Source: Woeseiaceae bacterium
Lineage (GTDB): Bacteria; Pseudomonadota; Gammaproteobacteria; Steroidobacterales; Woeseiaceae
DNA length: 64,000 nt
Reading direction: 5' to 3'
NCBI GenBank assembly: GCA_021773095.1
Contig: JAJFKR010000007.1
Location: 31,983-95,982, forward strand
The stretch's first letter is position 1, and each line of letters begins with the position of its first letter. The notes beneath the pieces are model-generated. The model made no database searches. It had not been told where the DNA came from and worked only from the letters and a program-made list of their open reading frames with translations. The position numbers and the translations under genes are program-made. This document shows, in pieces, positions 48,258 through 59,196 of this stretch.

Positions 48258-49564
48258 TGGCCTACGAACAAAATCTTGTTTGCTTCAACACCCTGGGTCA
48301 GGAGCGGTCATGGTCGCTTAAGACCTATGAGAAAAATCAGGGCTACGAGTCCTGGAGAAAGATTCTCGCCGGCAAGATGTCACCAGCTGAAATCGTCGAT
48401 GAAGTAAAGGCTTCGGGTCTGCGTGGACGAGGCGGGGCCGGCTTCCCTACGGGCTTGAAGTGGAGCTTCATGCCGCGTGATGCGGACGTGCAGAAATACC
48501 TGGTCTGTAACTCGGATGAGAGCGAACCGGGCACTTGCCATGATCGGGACGTTTTGCGCTATAACCCGCACGCACTGGTTGAGGGAATGGCAATCGCTTC
48601 CTACGCCATGGGCGCAACAATTGCCTACAACTACATTCGCGGCGAATTTCTCGATGAGCCGGTGCCGCGTTTTGAGGCGGCCGTCAAAGAGGCCTACGAC
48701 GCCGGTTTGCTGGGGAAAAATATTCAGGGCTCGGGCATTGATTTTGATTTGAACACCTATGTTGGTGCGGGTGCCTATATCTGCGGTGAAGAAACGGCAT
48801 TGCTTGAGTCTCTGGAAGGAAAGCAGGGCCGGCCACGCTTCAAACCGCCGTTCCCAGCGAATTTCGGCCTGTACGGCAAGCCGACAACCATTAACAACAC
48901 TCAAAGTCTGGCCAGCGTGCCCGCGATATTGCGTAACGGTGCGGCGTGGTTTGCAGGACTCGGCCCCGACGGCTCCGGCGGCACTGCGTTATTTTCAGTG
49001 TCGGGACATGTTGAGAGACCCGGCAACTACGAATTACCGATGGGAATTCCGTTTAAGGACCTGCTCGACGACATATGTGGAGGTGTTCTGGGCGGCCGCA
49101 AGCTCAAAGCGGTCATTCCGGGCGGGTCGTCCTGCAAAGTCCTGCCAGCCGAAATCATTATGGACTGCACAATGGATTACACCTCATTGCAGCAGGCGGG
49201 TTCCTCGTTCGGAACCGGCGCTGTCATCGTCATGGATGAGACGACCTGCATGGTTAAGGTGTTACGTCGAATTTCACGCTTTTATATGGCGGAATCCTGC
49301 GGCCAGTGCACACCGTGTCGCGAAGGTACGGGTTGGATGTATCGCTTGCTGACTCGAATCATTGAGGGCAGAGGCGAGGAGGCCGATCTTGAGAAGCTGG
49401 TCGACGTCGCGAACAAAATTGAGGGCCATACGATTTGTGCGCTGGGTGATGCCGCGGCATGGCCGGTGCAAAGTTTCCTGAAACATTACCTTCACGAATT
49501 CGAATACATGATTCGCAATAATGGCCGCAGTATCGTTGACGATCCGACTGAGGCCGCTGCGTAA
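48257..49564 (+). CDS. nuoF: NADH-quinone oxidoreductase subunit F
   Basis: 435 residues. 51-kDa subunit: FMN/NADH site GLRGRGGAGFPTGLKW and YICGEETALLESLEG, and the N3 [4Fe-4S] site ESCGQCTPCREG plus a later Cys in HTICALGDAA. It accepts the hydride from NADH. Five bp before nuoG. Confidence 0.98.
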   Translation: MAYEQNLVCFNTLGQERSWSLKTYEKNQGYESWRKILAGKMSPAEIVDEVKASGLRGRGGAGFPTGLKWSFMPRDADVQKYLVCNSDESEPGTCHDRDVLRYNPHALVEGMAIASYAMGATIAYNYIRGEFLDEPVPRFEAAVKEAYDAGLLGKNIQGSGIDFDLNTYVGAGAYICGEETALLESLEGKQGRPRFKPPFPANFGLYGKPTTINNTQSLASVPAILRNGAAWFAGLGPDGSGGTALFSVSGHVERPGNYELPMGIPFKDLLDDICGGVLGGRKLKAVIPGGSSCKVLPAEIIMDCTMDYTSLQQAGSSFGTGAVIVMDETTCMVKVLRRISRFYMAESCGQCTPCREGTGWMYRLLTRIIEGRGEEADLEKLVDVANKIEGHTICALGDAAAWPVQSFLKHYLHEFEYMIRNNGRSIVDDPTEAAA

Positions 49565-49569
49565 TCGCC

Positions 49570-51723
49570 ATGACAGACGATATCGTAAATATTGAGGTTA
49601 ACGGCAAGCCGGTCGAAGCTCGCAAGGGCCAGATGATCATCGAGGTAACCGATGGTATGGGTACTTATGTGCCGCGCTTCTGTTATCACGAAAAGCTGAG
49701 CGTCGCCGCGAATTGCCGCATGTGTCTTGTTGATATTGAGGGAGCGCCAAAGCCCATTCCGGCTTGCGCACAACCCGTTAATGAAGGCATGAAGGTCTTC
49801 ACCAAATCTCCGCGCGCCATAGCGGCACAGAAAGCAACCATGGAATTTTTGCTGATCAATCACCCGCTTGATTGCCCGATTTGCGATCAGGGTGGTGAAT
49901 GCGAGTTGCAGGATCTGGCGATGGGTTACGGTCGTGATGTGTCACGTTACAACGATCGCAAGCGCGTCGTAAAAGACAAAGACCTGGGCCCGCTGATATC
50001 CACCGACATGACGCGCTGTATTCACTGTACGCGTTGCGTTCGTTTTGGCGAGGAAATTCAAGGTTACGCGCAACTTGGCACGATGGGGCGTGGCGAGAAC
50101 GTCAAGATTTCGACCTACGTCGAGCAGAACGTCGAACACGAATTGTCGGCGAATATCATCGACCTTTGCCCCGTCGGCGCCCTGAATAACAAGCCGTATC
50201 GTTTCAGTGCGCGCGCCTGGGAAATGGTGCAGCACGAAACCATCTCGCCACATGATTGCGTTGGATCGAATCTTTATGCGCATGTGCTGCGGGGCACGGT
50301 CAAGCGTATCGTTCCGCGGGATAACGAAACGATTAATGAAGCGTGGATTTCGGACCGGGATCGATTCGGCTTTGAAGCGATCTACAGTTCAGATCGTCTG
50401 ACCACACCACGAATCAGCGATGGTGGAGAGTGGCACGATATTGAGTGGTCCGATGCGTTGGCGCGTGCCGCCGAAGTTCTGACCGCAGCGAGCGGCGAGA
50501 AACTCGGATTCATCGCATCACCTGCAGTGACGGTTGAGGAAGGTTTTTTGCTGTCGCAGCTCGCGACGCATTTGGGTACGGCCAATATTGATCACCGGGT
50601 GAATCGCCGCGACACGTCGGATCAGGACAATGATCCTGTGCTTGAAGGGCTTGGTTGCGGCATTGATGAAATAGAGCAACAGGGCGCGGTCCTGGTAGCG
50701 GGATCGAACGTTCGTTCTGAGGCGCCGATTATTGCGCATCGTTTGCGGAAGGCGGCCACCAAAGGCGCGCAAGTCAGCTTCGCGAACGCCAGAGAGTACG
50801 AATACTTCTTTGACGTGGCGAATTATGTGTCGGGTAGCGGGCTGGTCGAGTTGCTCGCTGGCGTCGCGGTTGCCGCAGGTGCTGCATCGGGCGGGGTCGC
50901 AGAACTGTGTGATGGCGTTAGCGCAGATGATGCGCAGCAACGAATCGCGACATCCCTAAAAGAAGCCGATGACGCTCTGGTGCTGCTTGGGAATATTGCC
51001 AGAAGCCACGCGGCTTACTCGGCGGTTCGTGCACTGGCTTCAGCAATAGCCGACGCGACAGGGGCTAGCCTCGGTTTTATTACCGATGGACCTGACACGG
51101 CGGGCGCACAACTTGCCGGTGTACTGCCGCATCGAGAGGTCGGTGGCAGGGCCCGAATCAAACCAGGGCAGGACATTGCCGGGATACTGGACAGTGAAAT
51201 GGACGCCGTCCTCCTCGTAAACGTTGACCCGGATGCCGATATTCGTGCGACTGTGGATACCGTGCAAAAGCTCGCGAAGCAGAAGTTCGTTATTGCATTG
51301 ACGCCGTTTGTTTCGGATGCGCTGCTCGAAGTTGCAGATCTGTTATTGCCGGTCGGTACTTTTGCAGAAACCTCGGGTACCTATGTCAATGCCGCGGGGA
51401 CCTGGCAAAGCTTTAGCGGTGTAGCAAATCCGGTCGGTGAATCCCGGCCCTGCTGGAAGGTCTTGCGAGTTCTCGGCAACCTGACTGAAGCAGCAGGCTT
51501 CGACTACGTTACTAGTGAGGATATCCTTGCGGATTTCAGATCTGTTTTGGGCGAGGTGACTGCCGGTAGTTACAAACCTGGTGGCAAGATCGCGAAGCCG
51601 AATGGCGAGGATGCACCGGCAAACGAAATAGATACACCGCTTTATTCAGGTGATGGCCTGGTGCGCAGGGCAACCGCATTGCAACAGACAATGTCTGCAA
51701 AACGCGCGGCAGGTGACGAGTAA
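49570..51723 (+). CDS. nuoG: NADH-quinone oxidoreductase subunit G
   Basis: 717 residues. N-terminal ferredoxin domain with [20 protein letters not shown], then the His-Cys3 motif [18 protein letters not shown] and the 4Fe-4S set [13 protein letters not shown] with CPVGAL. The rest is a molybdopterin-oxidoreductase-like domain without the cofactor. It is shorter than E. coli NuoG (about 900), as in other Proteobacteria with the compact form. Its stop overlaps the nuoH start by one base. Confidence 0.97.
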   Translation: MTDDIVNIEVNGKPVEARKGQMIIEVTDGMGTYVPRFCYHEKLSVAANCRMCLVDIEGAPKPIPACAQPVNEGMKVFTKSPRAIAAQKATMEFLLINHPLDCPICDQGGECELQDLAMGYGRDVSRYNDRKRVVKDKDLGPLISTDMTRCIHCTRCVRFGEEIQGYAQLGTMGRGENVKISTYVEQNVEHELSANIIDLCPVGALNNKPYRFSARAWEMVQHETISPHDCVGSNLYAHVLRGTVKRIVPRDNETINEAWISDRDRFGFEAIYSSDRLTTPRISDGGEWHDIEWSDALARAAEVLTAASGEKLGFIASPAVTVEEGFLLSQLATHLGTANIDHRVNRRDTSDQDNDPVLEGLGCGIDEIEQQGAVLVAGSNVRSEAPIIAHRLRKAATKGAQVSFANAREYEYFFDVANYVSGSGLVELLAGVAVAAGAASGGVAELCDGVSADDAQQRIATSLKEADDALVLLGNIARSHAAYSAVRALASAIADATGASLGFITDGPDTAGAQLAGVLPHREVGGRARIKPGQDIAGILDSEMDAVLLVNVDPDADIRATVDTVQKLAKQKFVIALTPFVSDALLEVADLLLPVGTFAETSGTYVNAAGTWQSFSGVANPVGESRPCWKVLRVLGNLTEAAGFDYVTSEDILADFRSVLGEVTAGSYKPGGKIAKPNGEDAPANEIDTPLYSGDGLVRRATALQQTMSAKRAAGDE

Positions 51724-52835
51724 TGGCTGATCTCGTGCCGCAATTTCTGGTGAATTGGGTCGACTGGGGGATGGGTATATTTAACTCGCTTCCGGCGTGG
51801 CTCCAGTACCTGACCATTACGACCTGGAAGATTTTGTTCGTAATGATCGCGGTGATTTTGATCGTGGCGTTTTCAACTTATTTTGAACGCAAGGTCATCG
51901 GCAGCATGCAGGCGCGCGTTGGACCCAATCGAGTTGGACCGTTGGGTCTTGGGCAACCATTCGCCGATGTCATCAAATTGCTGATCAAAGAGGTCGTTGT
52001 ACCGTCGCAATCGAGCAAATTCCTGTTCGTCATTGCACCGCTGCTGTCGTTGACACCGGCGCTCGCAGCCTGGGCGGTTATTCCGCTGAATGACTGGTAC
52101 GTGATCGCGGACATCAACGCAGGTCTTTTATATGTTCTCGCACTGACGTCCGTCGGAGTGTACGGGGTCATACTCGCAGGCTGGGCAACTAACTCGAAGT
52201 ACGCTTTGCTCGGCGCAATGCGCTCAGCCGCGCAAATTGTCGCGTACGAAATTGCGATGGGTTTTGCTCTGGTCGGTGTATTAATGGCCGGCGGCAGCCT
52301 TAATCTCGGCGAAATTGTGATGGCGCAGGAAGGTGGTGTCAGTCACTGGTTCCTGATACCGCTGTTGCCATTATTTGTCGTTTACTGGGTGTCGGGTGTT
52401 GCCGAGACCAACAGGGCACCGTTCGACGTTGCAGAAGGCGAGTCGGAGATCGTCGCTGGATTCCATGTCGAGTACTCGGGCGTCGCGTTTGCCGTGTTCT
52501 TTCTTGCCGAATACGCAAACATGGTGCTTATCTCGACGCTGACGGCGATCTTTTTCCTCGGTGGCTGGGCATCGCCCTTTGAGGGCTGGACATTCCTGAA
52601 TGACATTCCGTGGCTTGCATGGCTGACTGCAGGTGGGCTGCACTGGCTGTTCACGAAGATGTGCATGTTCATGTACACGTTCTTCTGGTTCCGCGCGACG
52701 TTTCCACGTTACCGCTATGACCAGATCATGCGGCTTGGCTGGAAAATTTTCATACCTGTAACGATCATCTGGATTGGCGTGGAAGGGGTAATGGCCTGGT
52801 TCCAGGTGGGTCCGTGGTCGGGTTTGGGGGCTTAG
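51723..52835 (+). CDS. nuoH: NADH-quinone oxidoreductase subunit H
   Basis: 370 residues with about eight membrane helices. Conserved parts: [66 protein letters not shown], and [17 protein letters not shown]. It forms the quinone chamber with NuoB and NuoD and couples it to the proton path. Confidence 0.98.
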   Translation: MADLVPQFLVNWVDWGMGIFNSLPAWLQYLTITTWKILFVMIAVILIVAFSTYFERKVIGSMQARVGPNRVGPLGLGQPFADVIKLLIKEVVVPSQSSKFLFVIAPLLSLTPALAAWAVIPLNDWYVIADINAGLLYVLALTSVGVYGVILAGWATNSKYALLGAMRSAAQIVAYEIAMGFALVGVLMAGGSLNLGEIVMAQEGGVSHWFLIPLLPLFVVYWVSGVAETNRAPFDVAEGESEIVAGFHVEYSGVAFAVFFLAEYANMVLISTLTAIFFLGGWASPFEGWTFLNDIPWLAWLTAGGLHWLFTKMCMFMYTFFWFRATFPRYRYDQIMRLGWKIFIPVTIIWIGVEGVMAWFQVGPWSGLGA

Positions 52836-52839
52836 AACG

Positions 52840-53328
52840 ATGAGTCGACTAATCAGCTACATAAAGACCTTTACCTTGTGGGAATTGCTCAAAGGGCTTT
52901 CGGTAACGCAACGCCAGTTTTTCAAGAAGAGTCTGACGCTCGAGTACCCGGATGAAAAAACGCCGCAATCACATCGGTTCCGCGGACTGCATGCACTGCG
53001 TCGTTATCCCAACGGTGAGGAACGCTGTATCGCGTGCAAGTTGTGCGAAGCGGTGTGTCCGGCATTGGCTATTACAATCGAGTCCGATGCGCGCGACGAT
53101 GGTACGCGACGCACTACTCGCTACGATATCGACCTGTTCAAATGCATCTATTGTGGCTTCTGTGAAGAGGCCTGCCCGGTTGACGCGATCGTCGAGACGC
53201 GAATCCATGAGTACCACATGGAAAACGCTGGCGAAAATATCATGACTAAAGACAAGCTGCTTGCGGTTGGCGATAAATATGATGCCATGATATCCGCTGA
53301 CAAAGCGGCTGATGCCAAGTACCGGTAG
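52840..53328 (+). CDS. nuoI: NADH-quinone oxidoreductase subunit I
   Basis: 162 residues. Two 4Fe-4S ferredoxin motifs, [12 protein letters not shown] and [12 protein letters not shown], binding clusters N6a and N6b, preceded by [16 protein letters not shown]. Passes electrons from NuoG to NuoB. Four bp after nuoH. Confidence 0.98.
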   Translation: MSRLISYIKTFTLWELLKGLSVTQRQFFKKSLTLEYPDEKTPQSHRFRGLHALRRYPNGEERCIACKLCEAVCPALAITIESDARDDGTRRTTRYDIDLFKCIYCGFCEEACPVDAIVETRIHEYHMENAGENIMTKDKLLAVGDKYDAMISADKAADAKYR

Positions 53329-53337
53329 GGCGCGATA

Positions 53338-53940
53338 ATGCTTCATTCAATTTTATTTTATGTGTTTGCAGTCGCCATGCTCGGTGCTGCCATGGGTGTG
53401 GTTTTCTCGCGCAATCCGGTGCATTCGGTCATGTTCCTGGTGCTGACTTTTTTCCAGAGCGCATTACTGTGGATTCTGGCCGAGGCAGAGTTTCTTGCGA
53501 TTGTGCTTGTGCTCGTCTATGTCGGCGCAGTGATGGTCCTGTTCCTGTTCGTAGTCATGATGCTCGACGTGAATATCGAGGCGGCCAAGCGCGGCCTAAC
53601 ACGGTATTCGTTCCTGGGTATTGGAATTGCTTTGGTCATGGCGATCGAACTCGTGCAGCTGATCTGGCTGCGCAGCCAGGGCGCTGCCGGTACGGGAGGA
53701 TTTGCACCGACACCCGAAGGTTATAGCAACACCGAGGCGCTTGGCGCGGTTCTCTATACGGAGCACGCCTACGCGTTCGAAATCGCCGCCGTGATCCTGC
53801 TACTGGCGATCGTTGCAGCGATTACGCTAACGATGCGCAAACGCCCGGGCATTAAGGTTCAGAATATAGCGGCACAGGTTGCCGTGCGCGCGAAAGACCG
53901 GCTACGTGTCGTCAAGATGGATGCGGAGAAAAAGCAATGA
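53338..53940 (+). CDS. nuoJ: NADH-quinone oxidoreductase subunit J
   Basis: 200 residues, five hydrophobic segments, including the third with [20 protein letters not shown], the ND6 pi-bulge helix (Tyr-Val-Gly). The C-terminus is basic. The nuoK ATG overlaps the stop codon (ATGA). Confidence 0.96.
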   Translation: MLHSILFYVFAVAMLGAAMGVVFSRNPVHSVMFLVLTFFQSALLWILAEAEFLAIVLVLVYVGAVMVLFLFVVMMLDVNIEAAKRGLTRYSFLGIGIALVMAIELVQLIWLRSQGAAGTGGFAPTPEGYSNTEALGAVLYTEHAYAFEIAAVILLLAIVAAITLTMRKRPGIKVQNIAAQVAVRAKDRLRVVKMDAEKKQ

Positions 53941-54242
53941 TCGGCCTTGAGCATTATTTGACGCTGGCGGCCATGCTTTTTGTGCTCAGTATTGCCGGCA
54001 TCATCATCAATCGTCGCAATCTGATCCTGCTGCTCATGTGTGTCGAAATCATGTTGCTGGCGGTGAATTTTAATTTCATCGCATTTTCGCGTTATCTCGG
54101 CGACGAGACCGGTCAGGTTTTCGTTTTCTTTATCCTGACGGTTGCGGCTGCAGAAGCTGCAATCGGCCTCGCGATTCTCGTAGTGTTGTTCCGCAACCGA
54201 CAGTCGATCGCGGTGCAAGAGCTGAATACGTTGAAGGGTTGA
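53937..54242 (+). CDS. nuoK: NADH-quinone oxidoreductase subunit K
   Basis: 101 residues, three helices. Carries the conserved Glu in [18 protein letters not shown] and the second in [13 protein letters not shown], both part of the E-channel proton path. Coupled to nuoJ by a 4-bp overlap. Confidence 0.97.
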   Translation: MIGLEHYLTLAAMLFVLSIAGIIINRRNLILLLMCVEIMLLAVNFNFIAFSRYLGDETGQVFVFFILTVAAAEAAIGLAILVVLFRNRQSIAVQELNTLKG

Positions 54243-54243
54243 T

Positions 54244-56211
54244 ATGTACAACTATTACCTGACAATCGTTTTGGCACCGCTCGCAGCGGCGATTATCGCT
54301 GGTCTTGCCGGTAAGAAGATTGGCCGTGCGGGTGCTCATTGGGTGACGATAGCGGGCGTTGGTACGTCGTGCGTTCTTTCACTGCTGGTACTTAAGAACA
54401 TGTTCTGGGGTGGCGCGGTCGCTGAAAATATTCCCGTCTATACGTGGGCGGCAACCGACGGCCTGAACATGGGTGTTGGCTTTCTTGTGGATCGTTTGAC
54501 GGCATTAATGATGGCCGTCGTGACCTTTGTTTCATTGATGGTGCACATCTACACCATCGGTTACATGCACGAAGACCCGGGATACCAGCGCTTTTTCAGC
54601 TACATATCCCTGTTCACGTTTTCGATGCTGATGCTGGTCATGTCGAATAACTTCCTGCAGCTGTTTTTTGGCTGGGAAGCGGTTGGCCTGGTGTCCTACC
54701 TCCTGATCGGGTTTTGGTTTAAAAAAGAGACCGCGATTTTCGCCAACCTCAAGGCATTTCTTGTCAACCGGGTCGGTGACTTCGGATTTATCCTTGGCAT
54801 CGCCGGTGTGGTGATGTTCACGGGCTCACTGGACTACGCAACGGTATTCGGACAGGCGGAATCGGTCGCGGGCCAAAGTATCAAAATATTCTCGGGCACG
54901 CCCTGGAATGCGATGACAGTGATTTGCATACTGCTGTTTATCGGCGCGATGGGTAAGTCAGCTCAGGCACCGCTGCACGTCTGGCTGCCGGATTCAATGG
55001 AAGGCCCGACACCCATATCCGCCCTGATCCACGCGGCGACAATGGTGACGGCTGGCATATTCATGGTGGCGCGAATGTCGCCACTGTTCGAGCTGTCAAC
55101 GGTGGCTCTTGGTTTCGTTATTGTGATCGGTTCGATAACCGCGTTCTTCATGGGGCTGCTTGGCATCGTCCAAAACGACATCAAACGGGTGGTTGCCTAT
55201 TCGACCTTATCGCAATTGGGTTACATGACCGTCGCGTTGGGTGCGTCGGCGTACAGCGCTGCGATCTTCCACCTGATGACACATGCGTTTTTCAAAGCGC
55301 TGTTATTCCTTGCTGCTGGTTCGGTCATCATTGCGCTGCACCACGAGCAGGACATTCGCAAGATGGGCGGTATCAGGAAGTACATGCCGATCACCTACTG
55401 GACTTCGCTGGTTGGTTCGCTTGCATTGATCGGTTTTCCTGGCACTAGCGGCTTCTTCTCGAAAGACCTGCTGATCGAAGCGGTCAAAGAGTCGCATTGG
55501 CAAGGGCAGGGTGCCGTTTACTGGATTGCGTACCTGAGTGTGTTGCTCGGAGTTTTCGTAACGGCTTTATACACGTTCCGCATGTTCTTCCTCGTATTTC
55601 ATGGCAAAGAACGCATGGACGCGGAAGCAAAGTCGCATCTGCATGAGACACCAGCCGTTGTGACTGTCCCACTGGTTCTCTTGGCGATACCGTCAGCGAT
55701 CATCGGTTGGTACACAGTGGGTCCGGTTCTGTTCGAGAATTATTTTGGGGATGCGATTTTCGTCACCGAAGGCAATGACCCACTCCGCCACATTGCAGCA
55801 GGGTGGCACGGCAGTCTCGGATTGTTTCTTCATGCCGTGAGGACGCCGGTCTTCTGGCTCGCCGCCAGCGGCGTAATCACCGCCTGGTTCCTGTACTTGA
55901 AACGGCCCGATTTACCGGAAACGATCAAGAACAAGCTGTCCGGAATCTACAATGTGCTCGATCGCAAATATTATTTCGACGACCTTTGGATCAAGGGCTT
56001 TGCCGGAAGCGGCCGTGCCATCGGTCAATTCCTCTGGCAGAAGGGCGATCAGCTAGTCATCGACGGAGTACTGGTCAACGGCACAGCAAAGACGGTGGGT
56101 CGACTGGCCGGTGTCATACGCCAGATTCAGACCGGCTATCTCTACACCTATGCTTTCGCAATGATTATCGGCCTGACCGCTTTGCTCGGTTGGCTGATCT
56201 GGCTGCGATAG
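54244..56211 (+). CDS. nuoL: NADH-quinone oxidoreductase subunit L
   Basis: 655 residues, antiporter-like, with about 16 helices. Key Glu in FFGWEAVGLVSYLLIGFW, Lys in AMGKSAQAPLHVWLPDSMEGPTPISALIHAATMV, and the long amphipathic C-terminal helix that lies along the membrane arm. Distal proton pump. Confidence 0.97.
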   Translation: MYNYYLTIVLAPLAAAIIAGLAGKKIGRAGAHWVTIAGVGTSCVLSLLVLKNMFWGGAVAENIPVYTWAATDGLNMGVGFLVDRLTALMMAVVTFVSLMVHIYTIGYMHEDPGYQRFFSYISLFTFSMLMLVMSNNFLQLFFGWEAVGLVSYLLIGFWFKKETAIFANLKAFLVNRVGDFGFILGIAGVVMFTGSLDYATVFGQAESVAGQSIKIFSGTPWNAMTVICILLFIGAMGKSAQAPLHVWLPDSMEGPTPISALIHAATMVTAGIFMVARMSPLFELSTVALGFVIVIGSITAFFMGLLGIVQNDIKRVVAYSTLSQLGYMTVALGASAYSAAIFHLMTHAFFKALLFLAAGSVIIALHHEQDIRKMGGIRKYMPITYWTSLVGSLALIGFPGTSGFFSKDLLIEAVKESHWQGQGAVYWIAYLSVLLGVFVTALYTFRMFFLVFHGKERMDAEAKSHLHETPAVVTVPLVLLAIPSAIIGWYTVGPVLFENYFGDAIFVTEGNDPLRHIAAGWHGSLGLFLHAVRTPVFWLAASGVITAWFLYLKRPDLPETIKNKLSGIYNVLDRKYYFDDLWIKGFAGSGRAIGQFLWQKGDQLVIDGVLVNGTAKTVGRLAGVIRQIQTGYLYTYAFAMIIGLTALLGWLIWLR

Positions 56212-56224
56212 CTCAGGGACGAAC

Positions 56225-57745
56225 ATGGAATTTTCGCAACATTTGTTAAGCATTCTGATCTGGCTGCCGGTTGTCGGCGGTGCTGCGCTGATTGTAATCG
56301 GTGACGATCAGGATGCCGCGTCCTCCCGTGCCGGTGTCATGCGGTTGGTGGCATTTGTCGTGTCTGCGATAACACTCCTTATCAGCATTGCGTTGTACGT
56401 TGGTTTCGATAACGCCGCTACAGGCATGCAATTTATCGAAAAAGAAAGCTGGGTACCGTCTCTGAATGTATTTTATTCATTGGGTGTCGATGGCATTTCC
56501 ACGCCATTGATTCTACTGACAACGTTCATCACACCGCTGGTGATCATCGCGGGTTGGGATACGATCAAGAGTCGTCCGGCGCAGTACTTCGCGGCGTTCC
56601 TGATTCTCGAGGGTTTGATGATCGGCGTGTTCTCGGCGCTCGATGCATTGCTGTTCTATGTTTTCTGGGAAGCGATGCTAATACCGATGTTCCTGATCAT
56701 CGGTGTTTGGGGTGGTGAACGACGCGTCTACGCGACCTTGAAATTTTTCCTGTACACATTTCTCGGTTCGGTACTGATGCTGGTTGCGTTTATCTACCTG
56801 TACGGCCAAACCGGCGGCTTCGACTTGTTTGGCTTTATGGACGCACCGTTGACGCTTACGGCGCAGAAATACATCTTCATCGCGTTCCTGCTCGCGTTTG
56901 CAGTGAAGGTACCGATGTGGCCAGTGCACACATGGTTACCAGACGCCCACGTTGAAGCACCAACGGGTGGCTCGGTTGTCCTGGCAGCGATCATGTTGAA
57001 GATGGGCGGTTACGGTTTCGTACGCTTGTCACTGCCAATCGTGCCGGACGGCAGCGAATACTTCGCGGGCATGATGATCGCGCTGTCATTGATCGCTGTG
57101 GTGTACATCGGCTTTGTTGCGTTGATGCAAAATGATATGAAGAAGCTTATTGCGTATTCTTCAATAGCGCACATGGGATTTGTGACGCTCGGCGTGTTCG
57201 TCCTCTGGTCATTCGATGGCGGAACGGGCGCTGGACTCGGTATTGCCGGTGGCATGGTGCAAATGATCTCGCACGGATTGATCTCTGGCGCGATGTTCCT
57301 TTGTGTTGGCGTATTGTATGACCGTATGCACAGCCGCGAGATCGCCGACTACGGTGGTGTTGCGAACACCATGCCTGTGTATGCAGCGTTCATGGTGTTA
57401 TTCGCGATGGCCAATGCAGGCCTTCCCGGAACATCCGGATTTGTTGGCGAGTTCATGGTCATTATTGCGAGCTTCAAGGCGAACTTCTGGTATGCGTTCC
57501 TGGCTGCGAGCACATTGATTCTGGGCGCCGCTTATACCTTGTGGATGATCAAGCGCGTTATCTACGGTGAAGTGGCTAACGACAACGTCGCTGCTCTAAA
57601 AGATCTTAATGCGCGTGAGTTCATCGTCCTCGCCATTCTTGCTGTAAGTGTTCTTCTTGTCGGTTTGTGGCCTGCGCCACTGGTCGACATGATGAACGTT
57701 ACGATTGAACAATTGATAGAACAGGTCGGGCACTCGAAGCTCTGA
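56225..57745 (+). CDS. nuoM: NADH-quinone oxidoreductase subunit M
   Basis: 506 residues, about 14 helices. Conserved VFWEAMLIPMFLIIGVWGG (Glu), FAVKVPMWPVHTWLPDAHVEAPTGGSVVLA (Lys and loop) and NDMKKLIAYSSIAHMGF. One of three antiporter-like proton pumps. Thirteen bp after nuoL. Confidence 0.98.
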   Translation: MEFSQHLLSILIWLPVVGGAALIVIGDDQDAASSRAGVMRLVAFVVSAITLLISIALYVGFDNAATGMQFIEKESWVPSLNVFYSLGVDGISTPLILLTTFITPLVIIAGWDTIKSRPAQYFAAFLILEGLMIGVFSALDALLFYVFWEAMLIPMFLIIGVWGGERRVYATLKFFLYTFLGSVLMLVAFIYLYGQTGGFDLFGFMDAPLTLTAQKYIFIAFLLAFAVKVPMWPVHTWLPDAHVEAPTGGSVVLAAIMLKMGGYGFVRLSLPIVPDGSEYFAGMMIALSLIAVVYIGFVALMQNDMKKLIAYSSIAHMGFVTLGVFVLWSFDGGTGAGLGIAGGMVQMISHGLISGAMFLCVGVLYDRMHSREIADYGGVANTMPVYAAFMVLFAMANAGLPGTSGFVGEFMVIIASFKANFWYAFLAASTLILGAAYTLWMIKRVIYGEVANDNVAALKDLNAREFIVLAILAVSVLLVGLWPAPLVDMMNVTIEQLIEQVGHSKL

Positions 57746-57756
57746 CAGGCCAGCTT

Positions 57757-59190
57757 ATGAATTTGATGGATTACATTGTTGCTGCACCGGAAATAGTTCT
57801 CCTGGGACTTATCTGTGCTGTATTGATCGCCGATCTGTTCATCGATGATGAAAATCGCGTGCGAACGTTCTGGATCAGCATCCTTTCTTTGATTGCAATG
57901 TTGCTGGTTCTCAACGCCACTGCGCCGGATGCGAGGACAGTTATTTTCAGCGGCAGCTATGTCAGTGATCCGTTATCGCAAATATTGAAAGTTGCGGCCG
58001 TGCTCTTCGTCGGTATCGCGTTCCTGTATTCACGCGATTACCTGCGAGCGAATGAAATCCACAAAGGTGAATTTTACCTGCTCGGTTTGATCGGTTTGCT
58101 CGGCATGATGATCATGATGTCGGCGAACAGTCTGCTGACGATGTACCTGGGCCTGGAGACGCTGGCACTGTCGATGTACGCATTGGTCGCGATCGACCGG
58201 AACAGCGTGACCTCCGCTGAAGCCGCGATGAAGTACTTCATCCTGGGTGCCATCGCGTCGGGTTGTTTGCTGTACGGCATCTCGTGGGTCTACGGCGTCA
58301 CCGGCAGTCTGCAGTTTCACGAGATCGCCGCGGCGATCAGCTCGGATCCAACCCTGAACAACCTGCCGCTCTGGTTTGGTCTTGCTTTTCTTATTGTCGG
58401 TATTTCCTTCAAATTCGGTGCCGTGCCGTTTCACATGTGGCTGCCTGACGTCTATCAGGGCGCACGTACGCCAGTAACGCTGTATCTGGCGTCCGCGCCG
58501 AAGCTTGCGGCGCTGGCGCTATTCCTGCGCATTCTCGTCGATGGCCTCGGCGGTCTGCACGACACCTGGGCGGCGATGATCATGGTGGTCGCCGTGCTGT
58601 CCTTGCTGGTCGGTAACTTCGTCGCCATCGCGCAGACTAATATCAAAAGAATGTTGGGTTACTCAACGATCGCTCACGTAGGGTTTATCTTACTGGCGTT
58701 GTTCTCTGGAACGGAGCAGGGCAATGCCGCTGCATTGTTCTACACGCTGACCTATGTGGTAGCTGCCGCCGGTGCATTTGGCATGATCATTCTGCTCAGC
58801 CGGCGCGGATACGATGCGGAACACCTGTCGGACTTTAAGGGTTTGAATGCTCGCAGTCCGTGGTTCGCAATGATGATGATGTTCCTGATGTTCAGCATGG
58901 CGGGCGTACCGCCATTTGTTGGTTTCTTCGGCAAACTAAATGTCATCAGCGCCGTGATTGATTCCGGCTACACAGGCCTCGCAATTCTCATGGTGCTGGC
59001 GTCTGTAGTTGGCGCGTACTACTACCTCCGGGTCATCTGGTACATGTATTTCGAAGAGGCCGAAGACAAGGCCGTATTACAAGCCGCTACTGATACCAAA
59101 CTGGTATTAAGCCTTAATTCAGTCGCTGTTCTGGCCCTCGGAATCGTCCCGGGATGGTTGCTGGCACTGTGTATCCAGATCCTGGGCTGA
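57757..59190 (+). CDS. nuoN: NADH-quinone oxidoreductase subunit N
   Basis: 477 residues, about 14 helices. Recognised by YLGLETLALSMYALVA (Glu), GISFKFGAVPFHMWLPDVYQGARTPVTLY (Lys) and NIKRMLGYSTIAHVGF. Last gene of the nuo set, so all 14 subunits are present. The next gene starts 6 bp later. Confidence 0.98.
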   Translation: MNLMDYIVAAPEIVLLGLICAVLIADLFIDDENRVRTFWISILSLIAMLLVLNATAPDARTVIFSGSYVSDPLSQILKVAAVLFVGIAFLYSRDYLRANEIHKGEFYLLGLIGLLGMMIMMSANSLLTMYLGLETLALSMYALVAIDRNSVTSAEAAMKYFILGAIASGCLLYGISWVYGVTGSLQFHEIAAAISSDPTLNNLPLWFGLAFLIVGISFKFGAVPFHMWLPDVYQGARTPVTLYLASAPKLAALALFLRILVDGLGGLHDTWAAMIMVVAVLSLLVGNFVAIAQTNIKRMLGYSTIAHVGFILLALFSGTEQGNAAALFYTLTYVVAAAGAFGMIILLSRRGYDAEHLSDFKGLNARSPWFAMMMMFLMFSMAGVPPFVGFFGKLNVISAVIDSGYTGLAILMVLASVVGAYYYLRVIWYMYFEEAEDKAVLQAATDTKLVLSLNSVAVLALGIVPGWLLALCIQILG

Positions 59191-59196
59191 CTCTTT